64,000 nucleotides of DNA from Chalara sp. BL73 (taxonomy: Eukaryota > Ascomycota > Leotiomycetes > Helotiales). Below the pieces are notes generated by a model, which saw nothing but the letters and a program-made list of their open reading frames with translations, had not been told where the DNA came from and ran no database searches. Of this stretch, positions 9,887-23,498 are shown piece by piece. The stretch lies in contig CAKJVC010000030.1 of assembly GCA_918026815.1 (NCBI GenBank), positions 930,001-994,000 on the forward strand. The letters run 5' to 3'. The position numbers and the translations under genes are program-made. Each line of letters opens with the position of its first letter. Position 1 is the stretch's first letter.

Positions 9887-12800
9887 ATGCGGCCGCCCAC
9901 GAGACCGCCCTTTTTAACGCTTATTGGAAGTAATAAATTGCACATCAAATACTTCAGCGAGACTGGGGAACTTAGAACACATCATATAGTTCTTGATCAC
10001 AAGCTTGGTAACCGGGAAGGAAGCTTCGACCTTGCTGGTGTTTACTTCTCACAAAGCGCTCGAGAAGTCGCATTAGTTGGGAACATTCTACACGCAGCAT
10101 TGTCCACGAGCCGGGGGGTCTGGTGGGATAATCAAATCGAAATCATCGTTGATATTCCAACGAGCTCAAGCGTCGGAACCAAGCCATCTGTCGCTTTTCG
10201 ACGCTGCGAATCCTTGCGTCTCAAACCATGTCGTAATCTAAGACTCATTGGACCCTATCTCCTTACAGCGGAGTGTCGTCAAGCGGATCGTAGCTACAAA
10301 GATGCCTACCTTGATCTTGACACATGTCTTGGAGCTAGAAATGGTGCTTTTGATAAGGAGGGTAAAAACTTTTCCCGGAAGGTCACGAATATTCAGCTGA
10401 TTGGCACGACTTTGTATGGAGATCTACAAACAGGGGATGGATTCTCGCGGCTTTCCATCGAGCTTACTAGTATTTTGCACGTCAGAGACGGCATCTTAAA
10501 ACCGCGCATATATCTAAAATCTGTAGATTATGATTTTGAAGTTCTTAAAGACGACCGATCCGATCACAAATGGCTGGGGGACACTCGAGACGTTCGACTT
10601 GTTAACTATCGAGCCAAGCGGAGGTGGTATCTGATTGCAGACTGCGTGACATCTCATGGCTGGACTCGGGAATCCGTATTCAAACTACACGATGTATTTG
10701 GACACTACGATGGAGAAATGTTTCCCTTCTTTACAACTTGGGAGATCCCGGAAAAAGAGCGACCAACTACCTTTGATAACGGCATTTTGACGGCAAGCTT
10801 TAGAGCGGGGGGGAAACAGTTGATAGGAGAGGAGAAGTGGATACAAAGATCTATCAACCTGTCCGAAGTGGTGACGGTCGAAGCGGGCATGCTAGCGCTG
10901 TGAGATTACCGTCCTCCGAATTCCGCTCTTGAGAAAGACTAACCATTGTGCAGGAAACAGTCTGGGTCAAACTGTCAAGGTTGTAAAAGATTTTTCTACG
11001 CAGGTGTCCTCTATACCCCCAAGGATGGCTGTGCGATTGCTGTTGATGAATCCGTTGTCAAATTGATGCGAGCACACTGCACATTCTGCAGACTGATCCA
11101 TGACACTATTAAGGCATGTAGACATCCAGGCGGGCAACTCCAAGTTTGGATTGAGACCAAAGGGCCTGCTGCTCGTAAGATATACGATTATCCCAATGAA
11201 AGAACTGTAGAGATTGTGGTCAGAGACATGGGTCGTATGTACAAATTGCGAACCGTCCTTACTCGTAAAAATCGTCTCCCAGTAAGGGAGGTACGCGCTC
11301 TGATACGACGCGAACCAGGTACCTTGAGCAATCTTAGCGAGCATGAGTATCAAGTAAATTCAATTCCAAAAGCTTTCCGAACTTTAACACAAAATACAAT
11401 TGACAAATGCTGGCTAGAGCCCGAACAACGCTGGTCTACGATTCAGGATTGGATCGAGAAATGCGCAACTGAGCATAGCAATTGCCAGAGTAAAAGCACT
11501 ACGGAGTTTCCGTCACGCTGTCTGGATATAGGGGTATCTGATCGAGATACAATAAAGCTCGTTAACTCTGCTGGTAATAGAGGATCTTACGCATGTTTGA
11601 GCCACTGCTGGGGTGGTAAGAACATTTGTACACTCAATAGTAAGACAGAGTCATCGTTCTTAAAGGCAATCCCTCCACGCAATCTACCGCCAGTCTTTAC
11701 AAGTGCTATTGCCGTTTGTAGAAAGCTAGGGATCAGATATCTTTGGATTGATTCGCTCTGTATCAGACAAGATAGCAAGGAGGATTGGCAGGTTGAGTCG
11801 CGGCGGATGGGAACTTATTATTCTCACTGCACCGTTTGCATTGCGGCGACTGGGTCTGCTAACTCTATGGAGAGCTTCAGTATCTCGCCAGACAGACCTA
11901 GAGTAGTTCGTTCCGCAGGAGAGGATCCCCAAAGTGGATGCTTCAATCTTGTCGCATTTCCTTCCAGTCTTTCGGGATCTCGACCTCATTTTAGTCATAC
12001 ATCTAAGCTAGAAAATCTGTTGCGCCATTTTCCTCTTCTTACCCGAGGTTGGGTGATGCAGGAGAGGTGGCTCGCACCAAGAGTTCTACATTTTTGTGGC
12101 TCTGAAGTCGTTTTTGAGTGCGCTGATATGACGACTTGCGAGTGTGGAGCCGCGGGCAAGACCATAGACACTGAAGAACTAATCCCGGATCCTTTGGCTA
12201 CTATCCGAAGCACGACTACCTCAAGCGATGGACTGTTGATCCGCCGAACAGCTTTAGAACACGTTCGATGGGATGTCTTTGTCACAGCTTATAGCACTCT
12301 CAGCTTGACACATCTCACTGATCGCCTTGTTGCCATCTCAGGTGTTGCATCAACCATTTTCAACACACAATACAAATCAGTGGGTGAAGTTGATAGAGAT
12401 GCGTCGACAGAATATCTTGCAGGACTCTGGCGGCAGACTTTAGCTAGGGATCTGGCGTGGTTTATAGGAGAATCATTGATAAGCAACATGGAGCGCGAGG
12501 CAATGTTTGAAATCACTGGAAGCAGTGCCGAACGCAAAGCAAGACCGGCTGAGTACGTTGCTCCATCTTGGTCGTGGGCATCTGTGCTGGATCCAGTGCG
12601 GTATCTTACGGATACTACACACGAGCCATTGTTTCAACTACTAGACGCTCATTTATCTCATGGGACTGAGGACCCTTTCGGAAGTCTTACAAGAGGGTGC
12701 TTTTTGCATCTGAGTGGCAAGATACTTGAGAGTTCATGGAAATTGCGCGCAGTCTCAGATGGTGTCAAGTTGTTTGTCCTTACCGATCTGATGGGTACAC

Positions 12801-13129
12801 AGCAGCTTCAAAGGGAAGATGTACGTGGTATGGTATTCTCCCCAGACGTTGACCTGGAGAAGACTGGCCAGGATCAGATACTATCAACACCCAAGCTTTA
12901 TGTTTTCCCCTTGGCAACATTAAGCGTTACTTATAATCGGTGGTTTCCAGATAGGGTCAGGGAGTCAAGAACTACGCTCTCTTTGGTCCTCAAGGCTACC
13001 GGGAACTTGCAAGGAAAGAGCTGTCCTGTATACAGAAGGATTGGGTTTACGGAATACGCAAATTTCCGAGATGGTACTAGGGGCTTTGACACGAACAACT
13101 ACGAGACGCAAGAGTTCATAATCATCTAG
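9887..13129 (+). CDS. CVNH-HET fusion protein (cyanovirin-N homology repeats plus heterokaryon incompatibility domain)
   Basis: Two exons, 9887-10899 and 10954-13129, joined by a 54-nt intron (GTGAGA donor, GACTAAC branch site, TGTGCAG acceptor), give 1062 residues. Residues 1-335 contain repeated CVNH-like half-domains: SFDLAGVYFSQSAREVALVG, then LTAECRQADRSYKDAYLDL with GAFDKEGKNFSRKVTNIQL, then a more divergent third copy from about 240. CVNH folds usually bind mannose-type glycans. From about 549 comes a HET domain: YACLSHCWGG, then IRYLWIDSLCIRQD, YYSHCTVCIAATGS, and the family's RGWVMQERWL near 703. HET proteins trigger incompatibility-type cell death. The second frame has no ATG of its own near its beginning, which argues for one fused gene. 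A cysteine-rich stretch (NCQGCKRF...CTFCRLI) links the parts. No signal peptide, so cytosolic action is inferred. Confidence 0.88.
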
Positions 13130-13389
13130 AGTGAGTAACACTTGGGTGATAACGAGATTTGGTAGTTGGCAAAAAGTTTTCGAAAGGAAGCTATTACATA
13201 ATGGTTATCTACCTATTTCTCTCCTTTGTAAAGTTCGGTTTCAGACGGGTGGTTTAATCTTGCGTCCGCAAATACCTAACATCCTCTGCAAAGAGAAGCC
13301 CGGACACTTCGTACCAGGAAGGGTTGTATTTCATACAACATCTGTTTCAAATTAAGCAGTGGCACTCCAATTCGATTGACAAACCTCAA

Positions 13390-14095
13390 ATCCAACCACC
13401 TTCAATCAGAGCTCCAATGATCAGAGCTTGGCACTCCAAGGCTGAGCAACTCGCCACTCCCACGAAATAACGACCCTTGCACTATATTGGCTACCCATAT
13501 CACGTTTCGACACTCAGATGAGGAACGAATCTCCATCACTATTATGCCTGGCAAACACTCAAGTCCAGAGCACGCAGAGCACATACGCGGGTGGGCTAAG
13601 ACGGATCTACGCAACCTCGATGAGAACGTATTCGCTAACATTTTCGGAGAGGTAAGCGTTCAGAGAATGTCGCTACGGCTCTTTCTAAAGTGTGCAGGTT
13701 CACATAGTCATAGGAGTCTCTAGCAGCTCGACGGCGCGACCCACCAACCTTTTCCGACGATGCGTTGTCCTGGAGGTGTGTGGGCCGCACCTGAGCATCA
13801 CTGACGCCCCAGGAATCTTCAAGAAAACGACAGAAGGTGTTACAGGTAAGGATGACATGTAGATAGTCAGGTCGATAGTGTATGCCTATATAGAAAACCC
13901 TAAATCTGTCATGCTTGCAGTCATGCCAGCTAACGTCGATATCGCGACGCAAGAAATTCCAGAGATGGCAGAGGAGGTGGGTCCCGACGGACAGAGAACT
14001 TTGAGTGTATTGACGAAGCCAGACCTCGTTGACAAAGGCGGGGAGAAGAACGTTGTAAACCTGATCGAGGTCGAAACATCCGCTAACCCTTAGAT
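13390..14095 (+). pseudogene. Relic of a dynamin-like GTPase domain
   Basis: Fragments of a dynamin G domain follow one another: LSNSPLPRNNDPCT and ATHITFRHSDEERISI (switch I region), then LSITDAPGIFKKT (the DxPG G3 motif, here DAPG), YIENPKSVMLAVMPANVD, and RRTL-like QRTLSVLTKPDLVDKG (G4 TKPD). Two family-consistent introns can still be traced (around 13650-13698 and 13845-13878). The P-loop region just upstream is out of frame and degenerate (a DQS remnant then a stop), and the frame ends shortly after G4, so the stalk and GED are missing. Not functional. Dynamin-like GTPases scission or remodel membranes. Confidence 0.65.
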
Positions 14096-16371
14096 GGAGT
14101 ATTGTGCGTAATCCAAGACAGTAGCAACTGATGAACTTGGCGACTGGCCGTCATACGCTGGAACGAAGCTTTTTCCTGCACGAAGCTAGTTACCCCTTTG
14201 AGGAATCCAATGGATCTCAGGCCTTGAGGGATTGCGGGTCTGGGGGCGGAATAGTAGCCGAAGTTTTTCATCTTTCTATGTACCCCTGGCGTCTAGAGTA
14301 TGTATCTCTTGAGCCAAAGAGGGCCGGGTTATTGGTGGTTTATAAAGGAACTTCCTACTTAACCAACAGGGGGGTGTTCATTCTCTAAAAATATCTTTGA
14401 CGACTTTCATGACAAAGCCCTTAAAGTGAATCGACCATCTTCGTTCCTACTCTGCACGTTCGTCAGCTTCCTCTATATGCCTTAGCACTCTGCCTCCCGA
14501 ATCAGTTGCAAAATCTGATGCCCGCCTAGTAGTAACAATAGCGAGACGAACCTTTGGGCAAAAAGATCATAACTATTTGTACTGCGATCCCGATTCTTCT
14601 CTCATTCCATTTATTCTATATTACCTTTTTAATGGGCACTTCATCCAGACTCGTCAAGACTAGGAGCAATCCGATAAAGTATCGACTGGGAATATTCCGA
14701 TACCTCTTAATCATAACATAGTCAAAAATCTTGGCGTTACGGGCGGCGGGGCGACAGGTAAGCTCGACTTCTTACAGCCACCTTCTCTACAAACTTTATA
14801 CATAGTTGCCAAATATTTAGTCTTTGAACTACTTCAATCTTTGCTGAAGGTCGTTCAATTTCGCGATTCAGCATTAAACATCGAATTCCTAAACCATGTA
14901 CGACAAACTTATAGAGATTTCCTTTTTAATTACGAGCCCTGCGACAAGTTAGCCGATGTCTATATATACGAGATGAATCTTGCTATTCCTGAATCCTCGA
15001 TCAGCTTTTCCAAGGACCAAAAGGGAGAGAATGCTACAGGGTCCGGTGGCTCCCAGAGTCCCAGAGCATGGTACCATTGTGCAAAGATACACCGGTTGTA
15101 CGACTCTCCTTAGTTTACGTCAAAGGGAAGAAAGATATACTAAAGGAGGAGGCAACACTGGGAAGAGATCAGCCTACTAGGGCTGAACTCTGATGAAGCC
15201 TTATCCTTCTGTCTGCTAGTCTCAAGGCAGAGATTGTTGGCTTATTAGATTCTAAGGGGTGTTTTAACTTTAATTCATAAAGCTTATGACAATTGACAGG
15301 TGTTAGGTAAGAGAAGACGGTGAAGTGGTTTGGACATGGCAAATTTTGTTGGGCGAAAACTCTTAGGCATCTGTTATAAGTGTACACCTTCAGATAAGTT
15401 CTGTCAAACAGGTAAATATCTCAAACACATCCTTTTCACGTTGATTGGTATTGCAGCATATTACATTTTCAGAAGTAGGTGCTGAGAAGGGTTTTAGATT
15501 TCTTGACTTAAAATTATAAGGATAAGGAACTAAATTATACCACAACTCTCAAATTTTCATGACGTCTTTTACTTATCAAAGCGCGCGTCATTCCGCTTCT
15601 CTGCCCAATACGCCTCGAACCGATCTTTCTTCCGTTTCAGGAATTCCTCCTTCCTAGCAAGTGCCGCCGTGTCTAACATCGCCTCGCTTACGCTTTTATA
15701 CAGAATCTCCCAGTAGATTTGGTCGACGTCAAAGCTGCTCCTCGACGCAAAGTTAAGCCAAAAACGCTCGCTGTTCTACGATTCCCTGGCCTAGATGCGC
15801 TTCATTGCGTGGATAAACTGTTTTTTCGCGGTTCGAAGAAATCTAGATATTCTTGCTTTTTTCACTTACTCCGATACTCGGCGGCTGAAGTATAAGCCGG
15901 GCTTCAAAAACCCGAAACGGTGGATCCGAAGAGAAAGAAATTGAACTGCTTTCTACGGAGGACCCTGATGATATAGTTTTATTATGGCTAAGGTAAGTTA
16001 AATAACAGTTGTTATGTGGTTTCCGCGTGCTTCTACGTGATGCGCCAGAACCCTAGCTAAGGGTTACTTGCTACTTGATTTCTTGATAAGTGTTTTGTAC
16101 TAACATTAGTACTTTACACTTTTCATATTCACTGCGACAATAGCTTTCTAGCTAGCAATAAGTTGTAAGTCCGCCTCACTGATGTGTTGCGGCCGTGAGT
16201 CACGCCGTATGCGGAATCTACTAAATATTGAGTGGCGAAGCCAGCCACAAAAACTTGAAGCTAAGCCTTAGAACATAAGTATATTCCAACATCCTGATCT
16301 GAAGCTCCCCACCCCAAAATGTAGACAATCCAACCTGAAAATTTCCCTTATTCTTATTATTCCTGACCAAT
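14096..16371. other. Decayed AT-rich region
   Basis: No intact gene. Short frames at 14841-15113 and 14980-15180 show no convincing family. A possible old coding relic on the minus strand at 15587-15790 is listed separately. The last 150 bases should hold the promoter of the oxygenase gene. Confidence 0.45.
15587..15790 (-). pseudogene. Unidentified old coding relic
   Basis: The minus strand reads openly for about 65 codons ending in a TAA near 15587, with a biased composition that looks protein-like (FDVDQIYWEILYKSV and a Lys/Arg/Glu-rich helical end, KDRFEAYWAEKRND). It has no ATG and stops upstream. I cannot name the family. A mobile-element remnant is possible but unproven. Confidence 0.3.
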
Positions 16372-17368
16372 ATGTCATCACCAACGCTCCAACCGCTTGA
16401 ATTTCCTTCAAACGACCCCTCAGAGTTCGCCCACATAATCTCGAATCTTCTGAGGCAAGAAGAATGTGAGGATTTGATCAGGTCACACACAAATCTCGTG
16501 CCTTCGAATGTCACGAGCCAAACGATCCGCGAGCGGGAGATGTTCTTTGATCAAGATTTGGCAGAACGATTATGGAGTCGGGTCGAGAAGTTTTATAGAG
16601 ATAGCTCGATTGTGGACGAGGAAGGGTCTAAATGGAAAGCTATTGGACTGAATGATAAGTTCAGATTCTGTAAATACCTACCAGGCAAATATTTCTTTCT
16701 TTGTTATAATTTACATGGCAGGGCTTTTTGCCGTGCAGCAAAAGGAAATCAATGCCCGGCTTGACCGGTCAAGTCTTATTAAAATATGAATAGCAGGACT
16801 GACTCAATTTAGGAGGTAAATTCGCACCACATCAGGATGGCCGTCGCCTCGCAGATCTGAACACGCAATCCTTCATGACGATTAACATGTACCTGAACAC
16901 CCTCAGCCCATCATCTCTAGGAACCACACGAGTCCTTCTTCCCACCGCGTTTTCCGAACCGTCGGAGCCAATCTCGTTTGATGTCCTCGCCAAGGTACTT
17001 TTGGACCTCTTTGCACACAACATCCTTCTCCCCTTCTCCCTTCCTATGTCGATGCCCCTTCTCTATCGTCCACTCTCTAACAAACCCAGGTCCGACCCAC
17101 TCTCGGCAGCGCAGCCGTATTTCGTGATTCCCTCTGGCACGACGGCGAAGAGCTGAAGTCAGGTGTCAAGTACCTGCTTCGTACAGATGTATTGTATGAA
17201 AGAGAAGTGCCATTTGATTTCGAGAAACTGTATGGAGACCTAAGTGATAAAGAGAAAGGACGGAAGGCAGTTGATATTGCCGCTAGCCTTGAAGATGCTG
17301 GGAACCAGAGCGAGGCGGTGTGGTGGTACAAGAAAGCTTTCAAGCTTTGCCCTGCTTTGGAGCAATGA
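16372..17368 (+). CDS. 2OG-Fe(II) dioxygenase, prolyl 4-hydroxylase-like
   Basis: Three exons, 16372-16684, 16813-16994 and 17090-17368, make 257 residues. The iron ligands are visible: FAPHQDG gives the HxD pair, and SLWHDGEEL gives the distal His, followed by the 2OG-binding basic residue in [17 protein letters not shown]-terminal [20 protein letters not shown] stretch resembles a single TPR-like hairpin. The first intron (16685-16812) appears to start with GC, not GT; only that junction joins FRFCKYLPG to GKFAPHQDG in frame. The second intron is canonical. Family members hydroxylate protein or small-molecule substrates using 2-oxoglutarate and O2; the substrate here is unknown. No signal peptide or transmembrane segment. 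Confidence 0.85.
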
Positions 17369-19022
17369 TTTAGAATATTTATGTAAGATTGCAAGTGTAG
17401 AAAAAGTGTATGTTTGGTGTACAAACATCGGCAAACATACTTATCGCTTCATTAGTGACCAATGTCTCTAATGCGCCTGAGCCATTGTACCTGACTTTGT
17501 GATTGAAAAAAGGGTGCATACATCCCTCTCCTCACTAATGAGAGCCTTTGTGTCCTCAAATAAAGGAACAACTGTTAAGCTTGACCCGCTATCGCTGGCT
17601 TGGTGTATGCACACAAATCTCCTCTTAAGTATAGGGCTCGCTTTCGTGAGAAAAATAAAAAGCAGTCTGCAGGAAATGACCACTTACATGTCCAGCCACT
17701 CTATAATAGTCCTTAGAAATTTAAACAAAATATACAAGGCAAACAAGTTCCCAAGTCCGCCGACCTGGTTTGGGCACACAAGAGCCTCGAGCCAGCATGA
17801 TTGGCCATTGTTCAAAAGTAACCTGCAAAAACCACTGGTCGACAGAACCTTATATAAATCAGCCCCTGGAACGAACAACATAAATGCCAACATGAGACAC
17901 ACAAATGAAACTTCGTGCCGCGGTGGCGGGCATGGTACAGGCAACTGCAGATCTCCAGCAAGCAGCCATGGCTCTTTTCGAACGGTATTAAACAGCAGAT
18001 GATACCCGGCCGGGCTCTCTATATATGGCTACGTCTAGCAATGGACATTAAAAGCATGAAGATGAGGCATGCAGGTCAAACTTTGTACTACTCACGTGGA
18101 CGAGGCAAATCTCTAAATGGCACATGGGCGAGACCTTCCTATATACCCTTGGGTCAAGATGGAGATTATACATGCAAATGAGATAAATAAGTTCAAGCCG
18201 GCCTTCACAATGGCGGATGTGGTACCAAATCCCATTATATCTTAAGCTATATGTGTATTTTCAGGTGAAGTCGTCAACAAACCTTAGGCAAAAGCCAAGA
18301 AATCGCTCTCTTTGCAAACATTAGGGCACAATAAAGGGCAGTAACAGCGGTATGCAACAGAAGTACAGAGTAAGGACATTACGAGATCACTTGCATAAAG
18401 AGAAGCCAATATGGAGAGAACTTATTGATTAGGATATTAGCACTATCCCAGATCCATCACTTCTGCACATCCGCAGCTTTCTGCCCTGTTATGCCTCCGC
18501 CCTGATTATAGGCGGGAGCACTTCCGATGCCTGGTCGAACACTTTCAAATATGCCCGCGCAGAAACGCCAAATGATGGAAAAAAACAAGCCCGATGTTTT
18601 CCCAGATCCATTTTATGTAGATCCTAAGAAAACAAACCCCAGTTTTCGTCTATGCACCGTAGAAAATCAACGCAAATGGTCATCTAATAGCCTCAATAGC
18701 CTCTAGTGCAGCAGTGTCCTCATCGCCTGTGATGTCTCTAATGGGTATCTTTAGGCGAAAGAACTGCTAGAAATAGAACAACAACGCTTTCTATCATGAT
18801 GTGCTGCTGAAATGATGACGTGAAAAGACTCCTTGCAGGAGGCTAGGCGTCCGTGTTCAAGTCATGAAGGCCATTAGAATCGTTAGGTAAGAAATGATGA
18901 TGCAATAAAAGCAAAGTCGAAAAAAGTCGTATCCGTGAAAGGAAGATGCAACCGTATGACGCCCGTGTCCCCTCTATCGAATTCGAAAAGCGACAACGAA
19001 AAGACCGTCGTAGGTGGGATAT
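17369..19022. other. Intergenic region and likely DED1 3' UTR
   Basis: Lies between the ends of two convergent genes. It holds several chance open frames without family signal. The part nearest 19022 is probably the 3' UTR of the helicase gene. Nothing else recognised. Confidence 0.45.
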
Positions 19023-21162
<2,140 letters not shown>

Positions 21163-22785
21163 GTTGGATGAGAGTCGATAGTCGAAGATAGGTTCTGGCA
21201 CTTCAGGTTTCGAGATATAATTTCGTCTGCAGTATTCTGATAAGCATGTGATATTGTCTGAATGGTTGTTAAACTTACAAAGAGAGTGCAAGAGACTGAA
21301 ATAGTATTCTCAGGAGAGTATCTGTGCTCTAAAACCGCAAGAGGCGGGCCGAACAAATTAAGACGAGCAGAAAAGACGATAAAGAGAACGACTTGAGCAC
21401 AGGTTTCTATGCCTTGCTTCGAATAATTTCAAAAATATATGTCGCTCCAAGAAATTTGCGAATTTGAGGTTTGGTTTGGGGAGAAAGGAGGTTTGAGGGT
21501 AGGAGTGTTTGAATTTTAATGGTTCAGAAGGAAAAACGCGCTTAAGTTCGCCACTTTTCGCCTTGGCAAGCTAGCCGTTCACCGCTTACCTAAGACAAAA
21601 ATTACGATGACGAGTGAGGTAGAAGAAATTGCCTATCCAAGGCAGAACTAAAATTCACCACAAAATATATATCTGTTCGCGCCATCACATTTCCTGACTC
21701 TCACCATTCTACTCTGTTCTATACTATTCCACTCACAAAACATTATTACATTCCACACAAGATCAAATTGATCTCGATTCCCAGCGTATCAGAATCTACA
21801 AATTTCAAGCCGAGTGCCGGCACTCGGATATCGCCCCCGAGCCTAGGAATAGAGCAAGCATTATTATCTGCTTTTAGGACGAATACTTCAAAGTATAAAA
21901 TATAAACCTGAAATTTGGGTTCTACTACGAGAGTACCTAGTTTAAGACGGCCATGGAGGATATTGCAATTTGGGAAAGGTCCAGATGCGATAATTGGCCA
22001 CAGGCAACACACTTCGCATGAGCCATAAGCTCGAGTAGGCATAGTAAATACTATTATGTCCATATACCGGTGGTAATGAGCAGTGTATTACAGAGTTTGA
22101 TAACTCAAAAATCCTTTTGCAGCTGTCATGGAGGAAATTCGGCGAGCGAGTCAGTCGAACCATCTCGAATCATGGTTTCTCACTACATTTTTTGTCCGCC
22201 TCCTAATTTCTGCACCTCTTAATTCCTGAGCCGTGTCGATGCTCCTCTTTTACCTGAGGGCCTATCCATCTTTTCTTGCATTTGGATTGGGATTCATGCT
22301 TGAAATATGATAGACTCACGCACGAATGGCCGGTCTCACACTTGGGGAAGGAGGAGCTTGATTATAGGATTAACCATGGATAATATACGATATTCCGTGT
22401 GCCACTGCTCCCCGCACGGAAATAATTCAATGAGTTAGGAGTAGCAAGAATTTTCTATGTGCGCTCAAATTTCTACTCGCATGCATCCTTTGTATAGTAC
22501 TAAAGTCCCATCTACCAAAAAGCGATCAGATCTCGTAGTGCCAATGTCTGTGACGCGGCTGCACTGATAATTTAATACTCGGGAGTCCTTGCAGGTGCCT
22601 ATATAGATCATCAAAGGATAAACTGCTACTGATTTCGTCACTGTCTCCCAAGATCTTGAACATCACCTTTCGGGCGTATTTCACAAACACAGAGCGTCAG
22701 CTTGAGTCATTGATGCCATGCACGCCATGCTATAAGCCTATAATACACCTCGATTCGTAGTCCTGATATGTCATTACTTCCCTAC
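21163..22785. other. DED1 5' leader and promoter region
   Basis: Contains the upstream region of the helicase gene and, nearer 22785, the 3' side of the proteasome gene. A minus-strand frame of 105 codons at 21746-22063 has no recognisable domain and I do not call it a gene. Confidence 0.45.
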
Positions 22786-23498
22786 TTAAGGGCATGCAAC
22801 CCTTGCATCATCATCGAAATCAATTTCTCGAATGCCATCCTTGTCTATAACCTTTACCAACATGCCCTTGAAGTCGATCGGCAATCTCCTCTTCAACTCA
22901 TCTGTGCACATCCTCAAAACCTTGACCCCCTGTTCGAAGTCGATTTCTGGATGGTGATGCTTATCTAGGATTGATAAACAATAGTATTGGGCATAGCCGT
23001 GTGCAGCATAAGGAGAAGGGGTGAGTGCCGCCAAGTAATCCAGCCAATAAAGGGACGGCTTCTGGGTAATGGGATCGAAGCCACCGAGCAGGAGATTGAC
23101 GTTATAGGGCTTGCGGGATCGAAGGGAGGAGGCAAGCTCGCCGCGGACGAAGTTCGCGAGTGCTGAGGGGGAAAGATCGGTGCTATTTCGCATAGAATAT
23201 AGCTGGGCGTTGGCTTGAATGTACTCTGCAAATTGGACTACCAGATGTTTTAGCATTCGCTGCATTCAACGTGAAAAAGGTTATACTTGTATCTCCAGCT
23301 TCTCCAGAAAATGCCATTAGGGTGTGCTTGTTTAAAGATCGAGTCTTGTCGTCAGAGGCTTTCAGGATTGTTGCTCCTCTCATTGCTGCTTTGGAGGAGG
23401 CAATGAGAGTGAAGTCCTTTCCGGTTATTCCAAGTAAAACTTCCCTATTGGATGTTAGCAATAATATCGGAAGGCATAATAGAGAGCTCAACTTGCAT
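22786..23498 (-). CDS. pre1: 20S proteasome subunit beta-4 (Pre1/PSMB2)
   Basis: Three exons give 203 residues, the normal length. They are 23497-23498 (just the AT of the start codon), 23287-23444 and 22786-23237. The protein begins with the family's conserved MEVLLGITGKDF, continues through ATILKASDDKTR, LMAFSGEAGDT, QFAEYIQANAQLY and SLYWLDYLAAL, and ends at DELKRRLPIDFKGM...GIREIDFDDD. Beta-4 is a structural, non-proteolytic subunit: no N-terminal catalytic Thr is expected or seen. The first intron (23445-23496, 52 nt) would be GC-AG (GCAAGT donor, GCTAAC branch, AATAG acceptor) and splits the ATG after its second base. Without it the only in-frame ATG is at 23545 and would add a 35-residue, non-family leader. 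Confidence 0.93.

Noticed and set aside
10946..13129. Stand-alone HET gene
   Set aside because: The frame opens with TTG inside an intron-like sequence, has no nearby ATG, and joins the CVNH frame exactly through canonical splice signals.
21746..22063. 105-codon minus-strand frame between DED1 and the proteasome gene
   Set aside because: No domain, no homologous pattern recognised, and AT-rich chance frame is possible.
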